Source of the DNA: Streptacidiphilus pinicola
Lineage (GTDB): Bacteria; Actinomycetota; Actinomycetes; Streptomycetales; Streptomycetaceae
NCBI RefSeq assembly: GCF_003258295.1
Contig: NZ_QKYN01000009.1
Location: 1 to 41,246 of the forward strand
Length of the DNA: 41,246 nt
Direction of reading: 5' to 3'
The notes under the pieces are model-generated. The model did not search any database. It worked only from the letters and a program-made list of their open reading frames with translations, and had not been told where the DNA came from. This document shows positions 16,120-24,081 of this stretch, piece by piece (position 1 is the stretch's first letter; the number at the start of each line of letters is the position of its first letter). Position numbers and translations under genes: made by a program.

Positions 16120-17402
16120 GCGGTCTTCCAGACCTGTTCCGCCTGCGACTGCCAGGTGGAGAGGATCGAGGTGAGCTGGCCGGGGTTCTGGATGAAGTTG
16201 ATCAACGCGGTGTTCGCCGTGTTCTGCAGGGCGTCGGACGAGTCCCGGTTGAAGAACTGGGTCAGCTGGTCGGCTGCGTCGAGCATCGCCTTGCCCTTCT
16301 GGACCAGGGGCGTCGACGGGGCGGTGGCCTGCGGGTTCGCCGGGATGACCGTGCCGGAGGAGGTCGCCGTCCACAGGTTCTGCGCGGCGGGCGTCGCCAT
16401 CCAGGTCATGAAGTCGAGCACGGCTGCGGCGTTGTGCGTCTTGGAACTCGCGAAGAGGCCGTCGGTCGGCGCCTCCTCGGCATCCGGGACGGAGGGGTCG
16501 ATCACCGGGAACTTGAAGAAGTCCAGGTCGTCGATCGAGCCCTTCGGCACGGCATCGGCGAAGAACGTACCGGTCAGCAGCATGGCGGTCTGGCCCTGGA
16601 GCAACTGGTTCGACGCCTCCTGCCAGGTGACCGCCGTACCGTTGGGGTCGAAGTAGGGCAGCACCTGCTTCCAGGTCGTGAACACGTCGACGACCCTGCG
16701 GTCGGTGAAGCTGTGCTGCCCTTGCAGCAGCGCGCGGTGGAAGTCGGCGCCGTTGAGCCGGATGTCGAAGTAGTCGAACCAGGCGGCGGCCACCCAGGCA
16801 TTGCCAGTCCCGGCGCCCAGGCCGATCGGGGTCACGCCCTTGGACTTGATGGTCGCGCACGCGTTGAGGAAGTCCGACCAGGTCTTGGGCTCGCTCAGGC
16901 CCCACTTGGCGAACTGGGACTTGCGGTAGAACACGCCCCACCAGTAGTAGTCGGTGGGTACGAAGATCTTCTTGCCGGTCGCGTCGGTGCTGAGGGCCTT
17001 CAGGGCGGGCTGGTAGTTGCCCATCGTCGACCAGGCGCCGCCCACGTCCAGCAGCAGGCCCTTGGAGGCGTAGTGGGCGGCGTCGTGGCCGGCGTACCAG
17101 GTGTAGATGTCCGGCGGGTTCGCCGAGGTCAGGTAGGTCGGCAGCAGCGGCTGGTAGGTGGTGGCCGCCACCGTGTTGAGGTTGACGGTGTACTTGCTCT
17201 GCTTGTTGTAGGCGGCGACGAGTGCCTGCATCGCCTTCTCGGCGAGCGGTGAGGACAGGTCGGACTGAAGGGTGATCGCGCCGCCCTGCTGGGCCGAGCC
17301 GGCTCTCGAGGTGGTCGTGGCGCAGCCGCTGAGCGCGAGACCGGCGCCGATGGCGCCCGCCCCGGCCAGCAGGCCGCGACGGGAAATGGTGTGGCTGGAC
17401 AT
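16116..17402 (-). CDS. Sugar ABC transporter substrate-binding lipoprotein (Tat-type signal)
   Basis: A 428-residue extracellular solute-binding protein. The N-terminus has a twin-arginine motif (SRRGLLAG, residues 7-14), a hydrophobic stretch and the lipobox LSGC with lipid-carrying C27, so it is probably Tat-exported and anchored on the outer face of the membrane. DIYTWYAGHDA and the aromatic-rich centre fit CUT1 oligosaccharide binders. GGGAG lies 6 nt before the ATG. It is the first transporter gene after the GH27 gene and likely captures alpha-galactosides released outside. Confidence 0.93.
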   Translation of the reverse strand: MSSHTISRRGLLAGAGAIGAGLALSGCATTTSRAGSAQQGGAITLQSDLSSPLAEKAMQALVAAYNKQSKYTVNLNTVAATTYQPLLPTYLTSANPPDIYTWYAGHDAAHYASKGLLLDVGGAWSTMGNYQPALKALSTDATGKKIFVPTDYYWWGVFYRKSQFAKWGLSEPKTWSDFLNACATIKSKGVTPIGLGAGTGNAWVAAAWFDYFDIRLNGADFHRALLQGQHSFTDRRVVDVFTTWKQVLPYFDPNGTAVTWQEASNQLLQGQTAMLLTGTFFADAVPKGSIDDLDFFKFPVIDPSVPDAEEAPTDGLFASSKTHNAAAVLDFMTWMATPAAQNLWTATSSGTVIPANPQATAPSTPLVQKGKAMLDAADQLTQFFNRDSSDALQNTANTALINFIQNPGQLTSILSTWQSQAEQVWKTA

Positions 17403-17469
17403 GAGTGCTCCCGGGTGGGGGTGAGGGTGGGAGGTTCAGGCGGGGCTGGTTGTGTGAGGCCGCGCGGGT

Positions 17470-17505
17470 CCCGGGCCACGCCGCGTGCGCGAGCAGCGGC
17501 CCGGG
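17470..17505 (-). terminator. Hairpin between GH27 and transporter genes
   Basis: The perfect 8-bp inverted repeat CCCGGGCC (17470-17477) / GGCCCGGG (17498-17505) has a 20-nt loop. It lies in the 110-nt gap after the GH27 stop. It could be a partial terminator that sets different expression for the GH27 gene and the importer. No separate promoter is evident in this gap. Confidence 0.35.
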
Positions 17506-17512
17506 CGGCGCG

Positions 17513-19729
17513 TCACAGCTCGATGAGGTGGACCTGTCCGTCGATGCCGCGGTAGGTGATCCACGCGTAGCCGTTGTCACCGGCGGCGGCGCCGAAGGAG
17601 CCGTTGTAGTTGTCGCTGGTGAACTCGCTTCGCTGGAACCATCCGCTCCACGAGCCGGAGGTCAGGTTGTCCTCCCAGGTCGTGTAGTCCGACGCGCGCG
17701 CGAACAGGTAGACGCGGCCCTGGGTCTCCAGCAGCGTGGGGCTGGCGCTGACCGTGCCGCCCAGGCTCGTCCACCCCGACCACTGGCCGGCGGCGGTGGA
17801 GGTGTCGATCCAGACGGCGTCGTCGTTGGTGCGCACCGCCATGTAGGTGGTGGTGCCGTCGGTCACCGCGGAAGGCCGGCCGTAGACGGACAGGCCGGTC
17901 GGCGCGGCGACGGCACTCCAACTGCCGCCGGCGGGGAGGGTCCAGATCTGGCCGTCGGTGCCGGTGCCGGTCAGGGTCCAGGTGGTCGGGCCGGTGTAGG
18001 CGACGGTCGGCGCGTCGGCGAGGCTGCCGCCGAGAGAGGTCCAGCCGCTCCACGAGCCGTTCGCGTAGGTGTTGCGGTAGGCGTGGGAGTCGGTGCCCAG
18101 AACGAACACGTCGAGGGATCCGTTGGACGCCGCGTACGCCGCGGGCTGTCCGACGATCTGCCCACCGACCGGGCCCCCCAGAGAGGTCCAGGTGCCGGAC
18201 CATGCTCCCGAGCTCGTGGTGGTCTGCTCCTGCAGCGCTCCGTTCGCGCCGCGGACGAATGCCGCGGAGTTCACGTCGCTGACGTGCACCAGGGCCGGAT
18301 CGGCGCTCGCCTGGCCGCCCAGAGCGGTCCCCGGCAGTGCGTCGGTTCCGCTCAGGAGCAGCATCGCGGTGCCGTCGGCCGGAACGGTGGTGGTGTAGGA
18401 CGTCGTGGACGAGCCGAGGTCCGCCCGCGCCGTCAGGTCGCGGACATCGACGTTCCCGCTGAGCCCGGCCTGGGCGAACTGGACGCTCATGCTCTGCGCG
18501 GTGCTCGACCGGTTGAGCAGCACGACCGCCCGCCGCCCGGTGCCCGACAGGACCTTGCTGTACACGGTGCCGGTGGAACTGGACGCGATCGCCACGCCCT
18601 GGACGTCCAGCGGGTCCTGGTCGACCGCGATGATCTCGGGATTGGCCAGGGTGTTCAGCATGGCCTGCGGCAGGGTGCGCGGGTCGGAGCCGAGCACGAG
18701 GGGTGAGGCCATCTCGGCCCACATCTCGAACTGCGCGGTGGACTGGGTCTGGTCGAGTTCGTATCCCCCGCCGGAGAGCGGGCGCATCGGGATCAGGTTG
18801 TCGGGGTCGTTGTAGTGGCCGGGTCCGGTGGCCTCCGGATGGGCCTGGTTGTCGTCGAGGTTGCGCAGGACGTTCGCGAACTCGCCGGCGGTCGGGGTCC
18901 CGTAGGCGATGTCCGTGTCGGTGCGCCAGGAGTCGGCGATCGTCGGGCCGAAGGTGTAGTTGTTCCAGGCGTAGTAGGCCGAGGGGTTCGACGTGCCCCA
19001 GGCCGAGGTCAGCGGGTTGCACACGGCCAGCAGCATCTGCCGGCCGGACTTCGCGATCGCCTGGCTGAACTGGGTGAAGGCCGGGCCCGGGTTCATGTCC
19101 TCGGCGATGCCGCACAGGAAGTCGACCTTGATCGCGTCGACGCCCCAGGAGGCGAACTGGTCGGCGTCCTGCTGGTAGTAGTTGCCGCTCCCGAGGCCGC
19201 AGTCGGCGCTGTTGTAGACGCCGGCGTCGGTGTAGATGCCGAGCTTGAGGCCGCGGGCGTGCAGCCAGCTCGCCAGCGCGGCGATCCCGTCGGGGAACTC
19301 GGCCGGGTTCGCGACCAGCTGTCCCTGTGCGTTGCGGGGCGTGGATGCCTGCCAGCCTCCGTCGAGCCAGACGTAGTTGTAACCGGCCGCGGCCAGGCCG
19401 GTGCTGACCAGAGAGTTCGCAACGCTCTCCACGGAGCTCTCGGTCGGACTGCCGCCGATGGCGTAGTACGTGTTCCAGCCCATGTAGGGCGTCGGATCAA
19501 GACCGCTGTCGTAGGAAGCGGGTGAGCTCTGGGCGGCACTGGCCGAGTGGTGGACCAAGGCCGCCGAGCGTCGTGCGGGCGAGGAAGCCGAAGCGGACCT
19601 TGCGGTGCCGTGGCCTGCGGCCTCGGCCTGTACCGCCGTCGCGACAACCATTCCTACGGCCAAGGCCGCAGTAGCCCACCGGCGCGCGCCAGGCAGGCGC
19701 CGACTCTCTGCGCGGAACGTATCTGACAT
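17513..19729 (-). CDS. Secreted GH27 alpha-galactosidase with C-terminal propeller/lectin-like repeats
   Basis: A 738-residue exported enzyme. A basic N-region and hydrophobic core (residues about 17-37) form a signal peptide with likely cleavage after AEA. A Ser/Ala-rich linker leads to the GH27 barrel from YMGWNTYYA (82-90), with WLDGGW (121-126), nucleophile D203 in IKVDFLCG and acid/base D273 in WRTDTDI. A beta-sandwich follows. Residues about 470-738 hold repeated blades with WTSLGG motifs, resembling the propeller-like lectin/sialidase repeats attached to many actinomycete hydrolases, possibly for polysaccharide binding. It should release galactose or shorten galactomannan/raffinose-type substrates outside. 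It opens the block behind its own promoter. Confidence 0.93.
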   Translation of the reverse strand: MSDTFRAESRRLPGARRWATAALAVGMVVATAVQAEAAGHGTARSASASSPARRSAALVHHSASAAQSSPASYDSGLDPTPYMGWNTYYAIGGSPTESSVESVANSLVSTGLAAAGYNYVWLDGGWQASTPRNAQGQLVANPAEFPDGIAALASWLHARGLKLGIYTDAGVYNSADCGLGSGNYYQQDADQFASWGVDAIKVDFLCGIAEDMNPGPAFTQFSQAIAKSGRQMLLAVCNPLTSAWGTSNPSAYYAWNNYTFGPTIADSWRTDTDIAYGTPTAGEFANVLRNLDDNQAHPEATGPGHYNDPDNLIPMRPLSGGGYELDQTQSTAQFEMWAEMASPLVLGSDPRTLPQAMLNTLANPEIIAVDQDPLDVQGVAIASSSTGTVYSKVLSGTGRRAVVLLNRSSTAQSMSVQFAQAGLSGNVDVRDLTARADLGSSTTSYTTTVPADGTAMLLLSGTDALPGTALGGQASADPALVHVSDVNSAAFVRGANGALQEQTTTSSGAWSGTWTSLGGPVGGQIVGQPAAYAASNGSLDVFVLGTDSHAYRNTYANGSWSGWTSLGGSLADAPTVAYTGPTTWTLTGTGTDGQIWTLPAGGSWSAVAAPTGLSVYGRPSAVTDGTTTYMAVRTNDDAVWIDTSTAAGQWSGWTSLGGTVSASPTLLETQGRVYLFARASDYTTWEDNLTSGSWSGWFQRSEFTSDNYNGSFGAAAGDNGYAWITYRGIDGQVHLIEL

Positions 19730-19797
19730 GCCCTCGAATCTCCGTCGTCGTCGACTGAAGGAGCTCCCCTTCCGAGCGGGTCCGGGGAGTGAGAGAG

Positions 19798-19826
19798 ACA
19801 GTGCCGGACACCCATCCTCACGTCAA
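19798..19826 (-). promoter_or_regulatory. Likely sigma-70 (HrdB-type) promoter of the galactoside block
   Basis: On the minus strand, TTGACG (19826-19821), a 17-bp spacer, and CACTGT (19803-19798), followed by a leader of about 62 nt to the GH27 ATG. It is preceded by an AT-rich stretch unusual for this DNA. It is the only clear promoter seen for the twelve-gene block. Confidence 0.5.
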
Positions 19827-19834
19827 GAATAAAT

Positions 19835-19847
19835 TCGTAATTAACGA
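19835..19847. promoter_or_regulatory. AT-rich palindrome just upstream of the GH27 promoter (candidate operator)
   Basis: TCGTAATTAACGA is a 13-bp near-perfect palindrome (one mismatched pair) lying 8 bp upstream of the -35 in otherwise GC-rich DNA. The TCGT-N5-ACGA form resembles the half-site layout of GntR/FadR operators. The GntR protein at 10585-11295 is the natural candidate ligand, but this is inference. Confidence 0.4.
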
Positions 19848-19882
19848 TTTGATGCGGCGTCATCCCAGGCCGGCGGCCTGTC

Positions 19883-20572
19883 TTATGAGGTCATTCGCCC
19901 GATATGTTCAGTCCCGAGGTGATTGATCTGCACGGTGGAGAGGATGTGCGGTCCGGCGCCGTCCAGGCGGGTGGTGGCGATCATCGCGCGCCCCAGCTGC
20001 TCGGTGCTGGTCACGTAGCGGGGTACCACGCGACGCAGCAGCGGGTAGAGCGGGGACGTGATCTTGTAGAAGAGCCGGTACCAGGTGGTGCCGGACGTCT
20101 CCCCGTGGAGGGGCTGGATCATTCCGGGGCGGAACATGTAGGCGCGCATGTCCATGGCCAGCAGGGTGTTCTCCGTTTTCCCCTTCACCCGGGCCCAGTA
20201 GGTGCGGCCCTGTTCCGAGCTGTCGGTTCCCTCTCCCGACACGTAGACGAACGTCAGGTGCGGGTTGCCGGCGGCCACCACGCGGGCGGCCTCCACGGTG
20301 TAGGTGTAAGTGATCAGCTCGTATTCGGCGTGGCTTCGCCCCGCCACGGAGACGCCGAGGGTATAGAAGCAGGCGTCGGCCCCTGCCAGGTCCTGCTCCA
20401 GCGAGGACAGGTCGGCGAAGTCCGAGTGGACGACCTCGCGGAGTTTGGGTTCGTTCCGGCCCAGTGGCCGGCGGACGACGGCGATGATCTCCGTCACCTG
20501 GGGGTCTTCCAGGCAGGCGCGGAGCACTCCCTGTCCGACCATGCCCGATGCGCCAAACAGGATGACCTTCAC
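19883..20572 (-). CDS. NAD(P)H-binding oxidoreductase (NmrA/HTATIP2-like atypical SDR)
   Basis: A 229-residue Rossmann protein beginning MKVILFGASGMVGQGVL, the glycine-rich motif of atypical SDRs. TLGVSVAG, YVSGEGTDSS and a YWARVKGKTE segment (Y with K four residues on) follow, as in HTATIP2-like proteins. The start is GTG 20572, chosen because AAGGAGG lies 6 nt upstream; upstream codons lack protein-like character. It follows the TetR gene at 20646 after 73 nt and probably forms an operon with it. Substrate unknown. Confidence 0.85.
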   Translation of the reverse strand: MKVILFGASGMVGQGVLRACLEDPQVTEIIAVVRRPLGRNEPKLREVVHSDFADLSSLEQDLAGADACFYTLGVSVAGRSHAEYELITYTYTVEAARVVAAGNPHLTFVYVSGEGTDSSEQGRTYWARVKGKTENTLLAMDMRAYMFRPGMIQPLHGETSGTTWYRLFYKITSPLYPLLRRVVPRYVTSTEQLGRAMIATTRLDGAGPHILSTVQINHLGTEHIGRMTS

Positions 20573-20645
20573 CGTGACCCTCCTTCTGTTCTCGTTCGGT
20601 TCCGGGTGGTGGTTGTGCTTGGTCAGCGCGGCGGCTGATCGGTCG

Positions 20646-21212
20646 TCAGTCGGCGGCGGGTTCAATGATTCGGCGGGCGGCCTCGACGACCGCCGCGCGG
20701 TGCTGTGCCAGGCGTTCCGGCTTTTGGAGCTGGCCACCCTCGTCGGCCCAGAACCATGCCTGGGCCGCGGCCAGGACCATGGTCAGCAGGTCGTCGGGCA
20801 GCATCTCCTGGGCGAGGTCGCCGCGCTGCTGCGCCTCGGCCAGGCTGGCGGCCTTGCCCTCGAAGGCCTCCGCTTCGAGCCCGTCGGCGTCGGGGCGTTC
20901 CAGGAGCTTCCAGAGGCGCAGGCGCATGAGGTCCCGCCGGGCAACCAGGTGGTCGAAGATAGCTCCCGCATAGCCGGGCAGGTCCTCGACGTCGAACGGC
21001 ACGGCCGCGATACCGGCCTCGACCGCCCGCCGCAGCACCTCGTCGAACAACTGCTCCTTGTTGCCGAAGTAGATGTAGATCATCCGCTTGTTCGCCCCGG
21101 CGTTCTCGGCGATGCGGTCCACGCGGGCGCCCGCGATGCCGTAGGCGGCGAACTCGGCGAAGGCGGCGTCGAGCAGTCGGGTCTTGGTGGCGTTGGCATC
21201 GCGTGGCGGCAT
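20646..21212 (-). CDS. TetR-family transcriptional regulator
   Basis: A 188-residue TetR repressor: the helix-turn-helix lies in residues about 8-55 (TKTRLLDAAFAEFAAYG, GARVDRIAENAGANKRMIYIYFGNKEQLF), followed by an all-helical ligand domain. It is divergent from the truncated aldo/keto reductase at 21304 and upstream of the oxidoreductase gene at 19883-20572. The divergent region carries two copies of a CTATCC(A/G)GTT(G/A)GTT element, probably its operators. Confidence 0.9.
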   Translation of the reverse strand: MPPRDANATKTRLLDAAFAEFAAYGIAGARVDRIAENAGANKRMIYIYFGNKEQLFDEVLRRAVEAGIAAVPFDVEDLPGYAGAIFDHLVARRDLMRLRLWKLLERPDADGLEAEAFEGKAASLAEAQQRGDLAQEMLPDDLLTMVLAAAQAWFWADEGGQLQKPERLAQHRAAVVEAARRIIEPAAD

Positions 21213-21224
21213 GAACCAACCCTA

Positions 21225-21246
21225 CAACTAACTATCCAGTTGGTTG
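21225..21246. promoter_or_regulatory. Candidate TetR operator, copy 1
   Basis: CAACTAACT (21225-21233) and AGTTGGTTG (21238-21246) form an imperfect inverted repeat (8 of 9 pairs, 4-nt centre), 12 nt upstream of the TetR ATG. This is the usual place for autoregulation. Confidence 0.55.
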
Positions 21247-21277
21247 ACTCCCAGAAGAGGCGGATCTACGTTGGTAT

Positions 21278-21291
21278 CTATCCGGTTAGTT
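21278..21291. promoter_or_regulatory. Candidate TetR operator, copy 2
   Basis: CTATCCGGTTAGTT matches 12 of 14 bases of CTATCCAGTTGGTT at 21232-21245 in copy 1. It lies just before the ribosome site of the aldo/keto reductase stub, so the same repressor could block both directions. Confidence 0.5.
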
Positions 21292-21303
21292 CGGAGGATC
21301 GTG

Positions 21304-21444
21304 ATGGAACAGCGCACGCTGGGCAATGAGGGCCTGACCGTGGGGGCGCAGACGCTCGGCCGCATGGGCATGAGCGCCTTCTACGGGACGACCGACGAAG
21401 CGGAGTCGCTCGCCCCCGAGCACCTGGGCACCCTCGACGGCTGA
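21304..21444 (+). pseudogene. Truncated aldo/keto reductase (46-residue N-terminal stub)
   Basis: From ATG 21304, behind a strong GGAGG 6 nt upstream, the frame reads MEQRTLGNEGLTVGAQTLG, then RMGMSAFYGTTDEAESLA, the typical beginning of an aldo/keto reductase of about 330 residues. It stops at TGA 21442-21444 after PEHLGTLDG. The barrel, catalytic tyrosine and lysine are all absent. The promoter region, operators and ribosome site look intact, so a stub peptide may still be made. An internal deletion replaced the rest of the gene; the MBL-fold gene now follows after 71 nt. Confidence 0.8.
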
Positions 21445-21515
21445 CCCGACACCACCCGGGCTTGTGGCCGCGCACGCCGGGCCAACACTTCTTGGATCAC
21501 ACAAAGGACACTGCA

Positions 21516-22436
21516 ATGCCGCAAGCGGCCGACCGCCTCACCCTCGGCGAGACCACGATCACCTACCTCGTCGACGGGTCGGGCGAGCACAACCCGGACA
21601 CCATGCTGCCGGGCCTGGACTGGGCGGCCCACCCCGGCTCCCTGACGGACGGCCACCTGGTCCTCACCTTCGGCGCCTTCCTCGTGCAAACCGGGGACCG
21701 GAACATCCTGGTCGACCTCGGCATCGGCGACCTGGACATGGACATCCCTGGCCTGGCCCACGTCAAGGGAGGCCGCCTGTTGGAGAGCCTCGCCGCGGAA
21801 GGGCTTTCCCCCGAGGACATCGACACCGTGGTGTACACCCATCTGCACCTGGACCACATCGGCTGGACCAGCGACGTCGCACCGACGTTGCACGGGCAGG
21901 GCGCGAATACGCCCAGGGGTCTCACGTTCGCCGGTGCCCGGCACCTGATGGCCGAGCCGGAGTGGCAGTACTGGACCACCGGCGAAGGAGCCCATGAGGT
22001 GGGCGGGCCCGACCCCGTGGCCACGCTGGGGCCACTGCTTGGCGCCGTCGACTTCGTCCAGGGCGGTGACACCGTCGCACTGGGCGTCACCGTCGAGGAC
22101 ACCGCCGGACACACCCCCGGACACCTGGCCGTCGTCGTCCGCGACCCCTCCGGCGCGAGCGCCGAGTCGGTGCTGATCGCGGGAGACATCTTCCACGCAC
22201 CGGTGGAGATGGCCGAGCCGACCTGCGTCTTCTCCACCGACGTCGACCCGGCCCAGGCTCGGAAGGTGCGCAACTGCATCCTCAAGCGCCCCGACACCGT
22301 CATCGCCGCCGGCCACTTCACCGATGGCGTCTTCGGCCGCGTCACCGAGGCCGGCACCGGCTACACCTGGACCCCCATCCGCCCCGTACCGCCACCGCAC
22401 GACCAACCCGCGCGTCTGCCCAGCGGCTCTGACTGA
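21516..22436 (+). CDS. MBL-fold metallo-hydrolase
   Basis: A 306-residue metallo-beta-lactamase-fold hydrolase with the zinc motif THLHLDHIGW (HxHxDH at 109-114), a later GHTPGH histidine and the AGDIFH aspartate, as in the lactonase/ROMT-type branch. The start is ATG 21516 with AAAGGA 7 nt upstream; longer in-frame sequence to 21462 has no ribosome site. It probably opens lactone or ester bonds, including quorum-type lactones, but no substrate is shown. It lies downstream of the TetR-controlled stub gene and may now use that promoter. Confidence 0.88.
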   Translation: MPQAADRLTLGETTITYLVDGSGEHNPDTMLPGLDWAAHPGSLTDGHLVLTFGAFLVQTGDRNILVDLGIGDLDMDIPGLAHVKGGRLLESLAAEGLSPEDIDTVVYTHLHLDHIGWTSDVAPTLHGQGANTPRGLTFAGARHLMAEPEWQYWTTGEGAHEVGGPDPVATLGPLLGAVDFVQGGDTVALGVTVEDTAGHTPGHLAVVVRDPSGASAESVLIAGDIFHAPVEMAEPTCVFSTDVDPAQARKVRNCILKRPDTVIAAGHFTDGVFGRVTEAGTGYTWTPIRPVPPPHDQPARLPSGSD

Positions 22437-22512
22437 GCCTCATACCGTACGGATTACCAAGCCCTGACCACTGATACCCGGTTTGAAGCACCCGAATACG
22501 AATGGAGAAACC

Positions 22513-22983
22513 ATGTCCCCCCACGCGCCCCTCGCGCCGCAGGAAGCCGCCGACCGGCTGGCCATCCGCGAGCTCGTCGACGCCTACGCCCACTGCGCCG
22601 ACCGCCGCGACGCGAAAGGTCAGATGGCCCTGTTCACCGAGGACACACGCTTCCTCGTGTACATGGACGCCACCGCCGCCGAACCCACCCAGGAACTGAC
22701 CGGCCGCGAATCCCTGGCCCCGGTGTTCGACAACCTGAACACCTACCAGGCCACCACCCACTTCAACGGCCAGAGCACCGTCACTCTCGACGGCGACCGC
22801 GCCACCGGCGAAAGCTACTGCCTCGCCCACCACATCTCCCGCGACGAGCCCCCGCAGCGCACCATCATGATCGCCTCCATCCGCTACCTCGACCAGTTCG
22901 TCAAGCAGGCCGACGGCAACTGGTACTTCGCCGAACGCCGCCTCATGGTCGACTGGACCGAGACCCGCCCCTGCTCCCCCTGA
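22513..22983 (+). CDS. SnoaL-like / NTF2-family protein
   Basis: A 156-residue NTF2-like protein: AADRLAIRELVDAYAHCAD at the N-terminus is the usual first helix of SnoaL_4-type proteins, followed by FTEDTRFLVY, THFNGQSTVTLDG and a C-terminal WYFAERRLMVDW strand. The start is ATG 22513 behind GGAG. Related proteins act as cyclases, dehydratases, isomerases or dioxygenase small subunits. It sits between the MBL hydrolase and an SDR gene on the same strand, and the three may handle one small molecule. Confidence 0.85.
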   Translation: MSPHAPLAPQEAADRLAIRELVDAYAHCADRRDAKGQMALFTEDTRFLVYMDATAAEPTQELTGRESLAPVFDNLNTYQATTHFNGQSTVTLDGDRATGESYCLAHHISRDEPPQRTIMIASIRYLDQFVKQADGNWYFAERRLMVDWTETRPCSP

Positions 22984-23181
22984 GCACCAATCCCCGGGAC
23001 GCCATCCCCGCCCAGCCGTCCACGAGCGGGCGGGAGACCCGAGTCCGGAGTCCGTCCCCTCGGCTGGGGCCGCCCTCCGGGAGACGGCATCGGCACTGCG
23101 TGGATCTGTCCCCGGGCCGCGGGACCAGCAGGCGTCGCGGGCAAAGGCGCCGACTCGCACAACAGTGAAGGACACATCCCC

Positions 23182-24000
23182 ATGAGCAAGACCTGGTTCA
23201 TCACCGGGACCTCCCGCGGCTTCGGCCGTGCCTGGACGGAGGCCGCTCTCGCCCGCGGCGACAAGGTCGCTGCCACGGCCCGCAACACCGACTCCCTCAA
23301 GGACCTCGCCGAACGTTACGGCGACGCCCTGCTGCTCCTCGCGCTCGACGTCACCGACCGCGCCTCCGCCTTCGCCGCCGTCCAGGAGGCGCACCGCCAC
23401 TTCGGCCGCGTAGACGTGGTGGTCAACAACGCGGGCTACGGCCACTTCGGCTTCATCGAGGAACTGACGGAGCAGGAGGTCCGCGCACAACTGGAGACCA
23501 ACCTGTTCGGCGCCCTGTGGGTGACCCAGGCCGCCATCCCGCTCCTGCGCGAGCAAGGCAGCGGCCATTTCCTGCAGGTCTCCAGTGTCGGCGGCGTGGC
23601 CGCCTTCCCCGGCCTCGGCGCCTACCACGCCTCCAAATGGGGCCTGGAGGGCTTCTCTGACGCCCTGCTCCAGGAGCTGGCGCCGTTCGGCATCAAGGTC
23701 ACCCTCATCGAGCCCGGCGGCTACGCCACCGACTGGGGTGGCGACTCCGCATCCCACTCCGAGCCCAACCCGGTCTACCAGCCGCAGCGCGACGCCATCG
23801 CCGCGCACTTCAGCTCCGTCCCGCAGCCAGGGCCCGAGGTCACCGTCCCCGCGGTCTTCGCGGCCGTCGACGCCGCCGAGCCGCCGCTGCGCCTGCCGCT
23901 GTCCGGCTTCGCCTACGAGATCGTCACGGAGGTCTACCGCCAGCGGCTGCAGGCCTGGAAGCGGTGGGAGGCCGTCTCCTACTCCGCGGACGGCACCTGA
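23182..24000 (+). CDS. SDR-family oxidoreductase
   Basis: A 272-residue classical SDR: cofactor motif TGTSRGFG (8-15) with R34 (ATARN) favouring NADP, NNAGYG (82-87), S134/S135 and the catalytic pair Y148/K152 (YHASK). The C-terminus is of the retinol-dehydrogenase-like type used with hydrophobic alcohols or ketones. The gene is separated by a 198-nt gap from the preceding NTF2-like gene. The gap holds no clear feature; AGTGAAGGACAC precedes the ATG as a modest ribosome site. Confidence 0.88.
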   Translation: MSKTWFITGTSRGFGRAWTEAALARGDKVAATARNTDSLKDLAERYGDALLLLALDVTDRASAFAAVQEAHRHFGRVDVVVNNAGYGHFGFIEELTEQEVRAQLETNLFGALWVTQAAIPLLREQGSGHFLQVSSVGGVAAFPGLGAYHASKWGLEGFSDALLQELAPFGIKVTLIEPGGYATDWGGDSASHSEPNPVYQPQRDAIAAHFSSVPQPGPEVTVPAVFAAVDAAEPPLRLPLSGFAYEIVTEVYRQRLQAWKRWEAVSYSADGT

Positions 24001-24081
24001 CGGCCGTACGCCTCCTCGACGCACCACCCGGCGGCGGGGCCGAGCGCCGCGCGAACACCGCTACTGGGGACCCGACATCTG

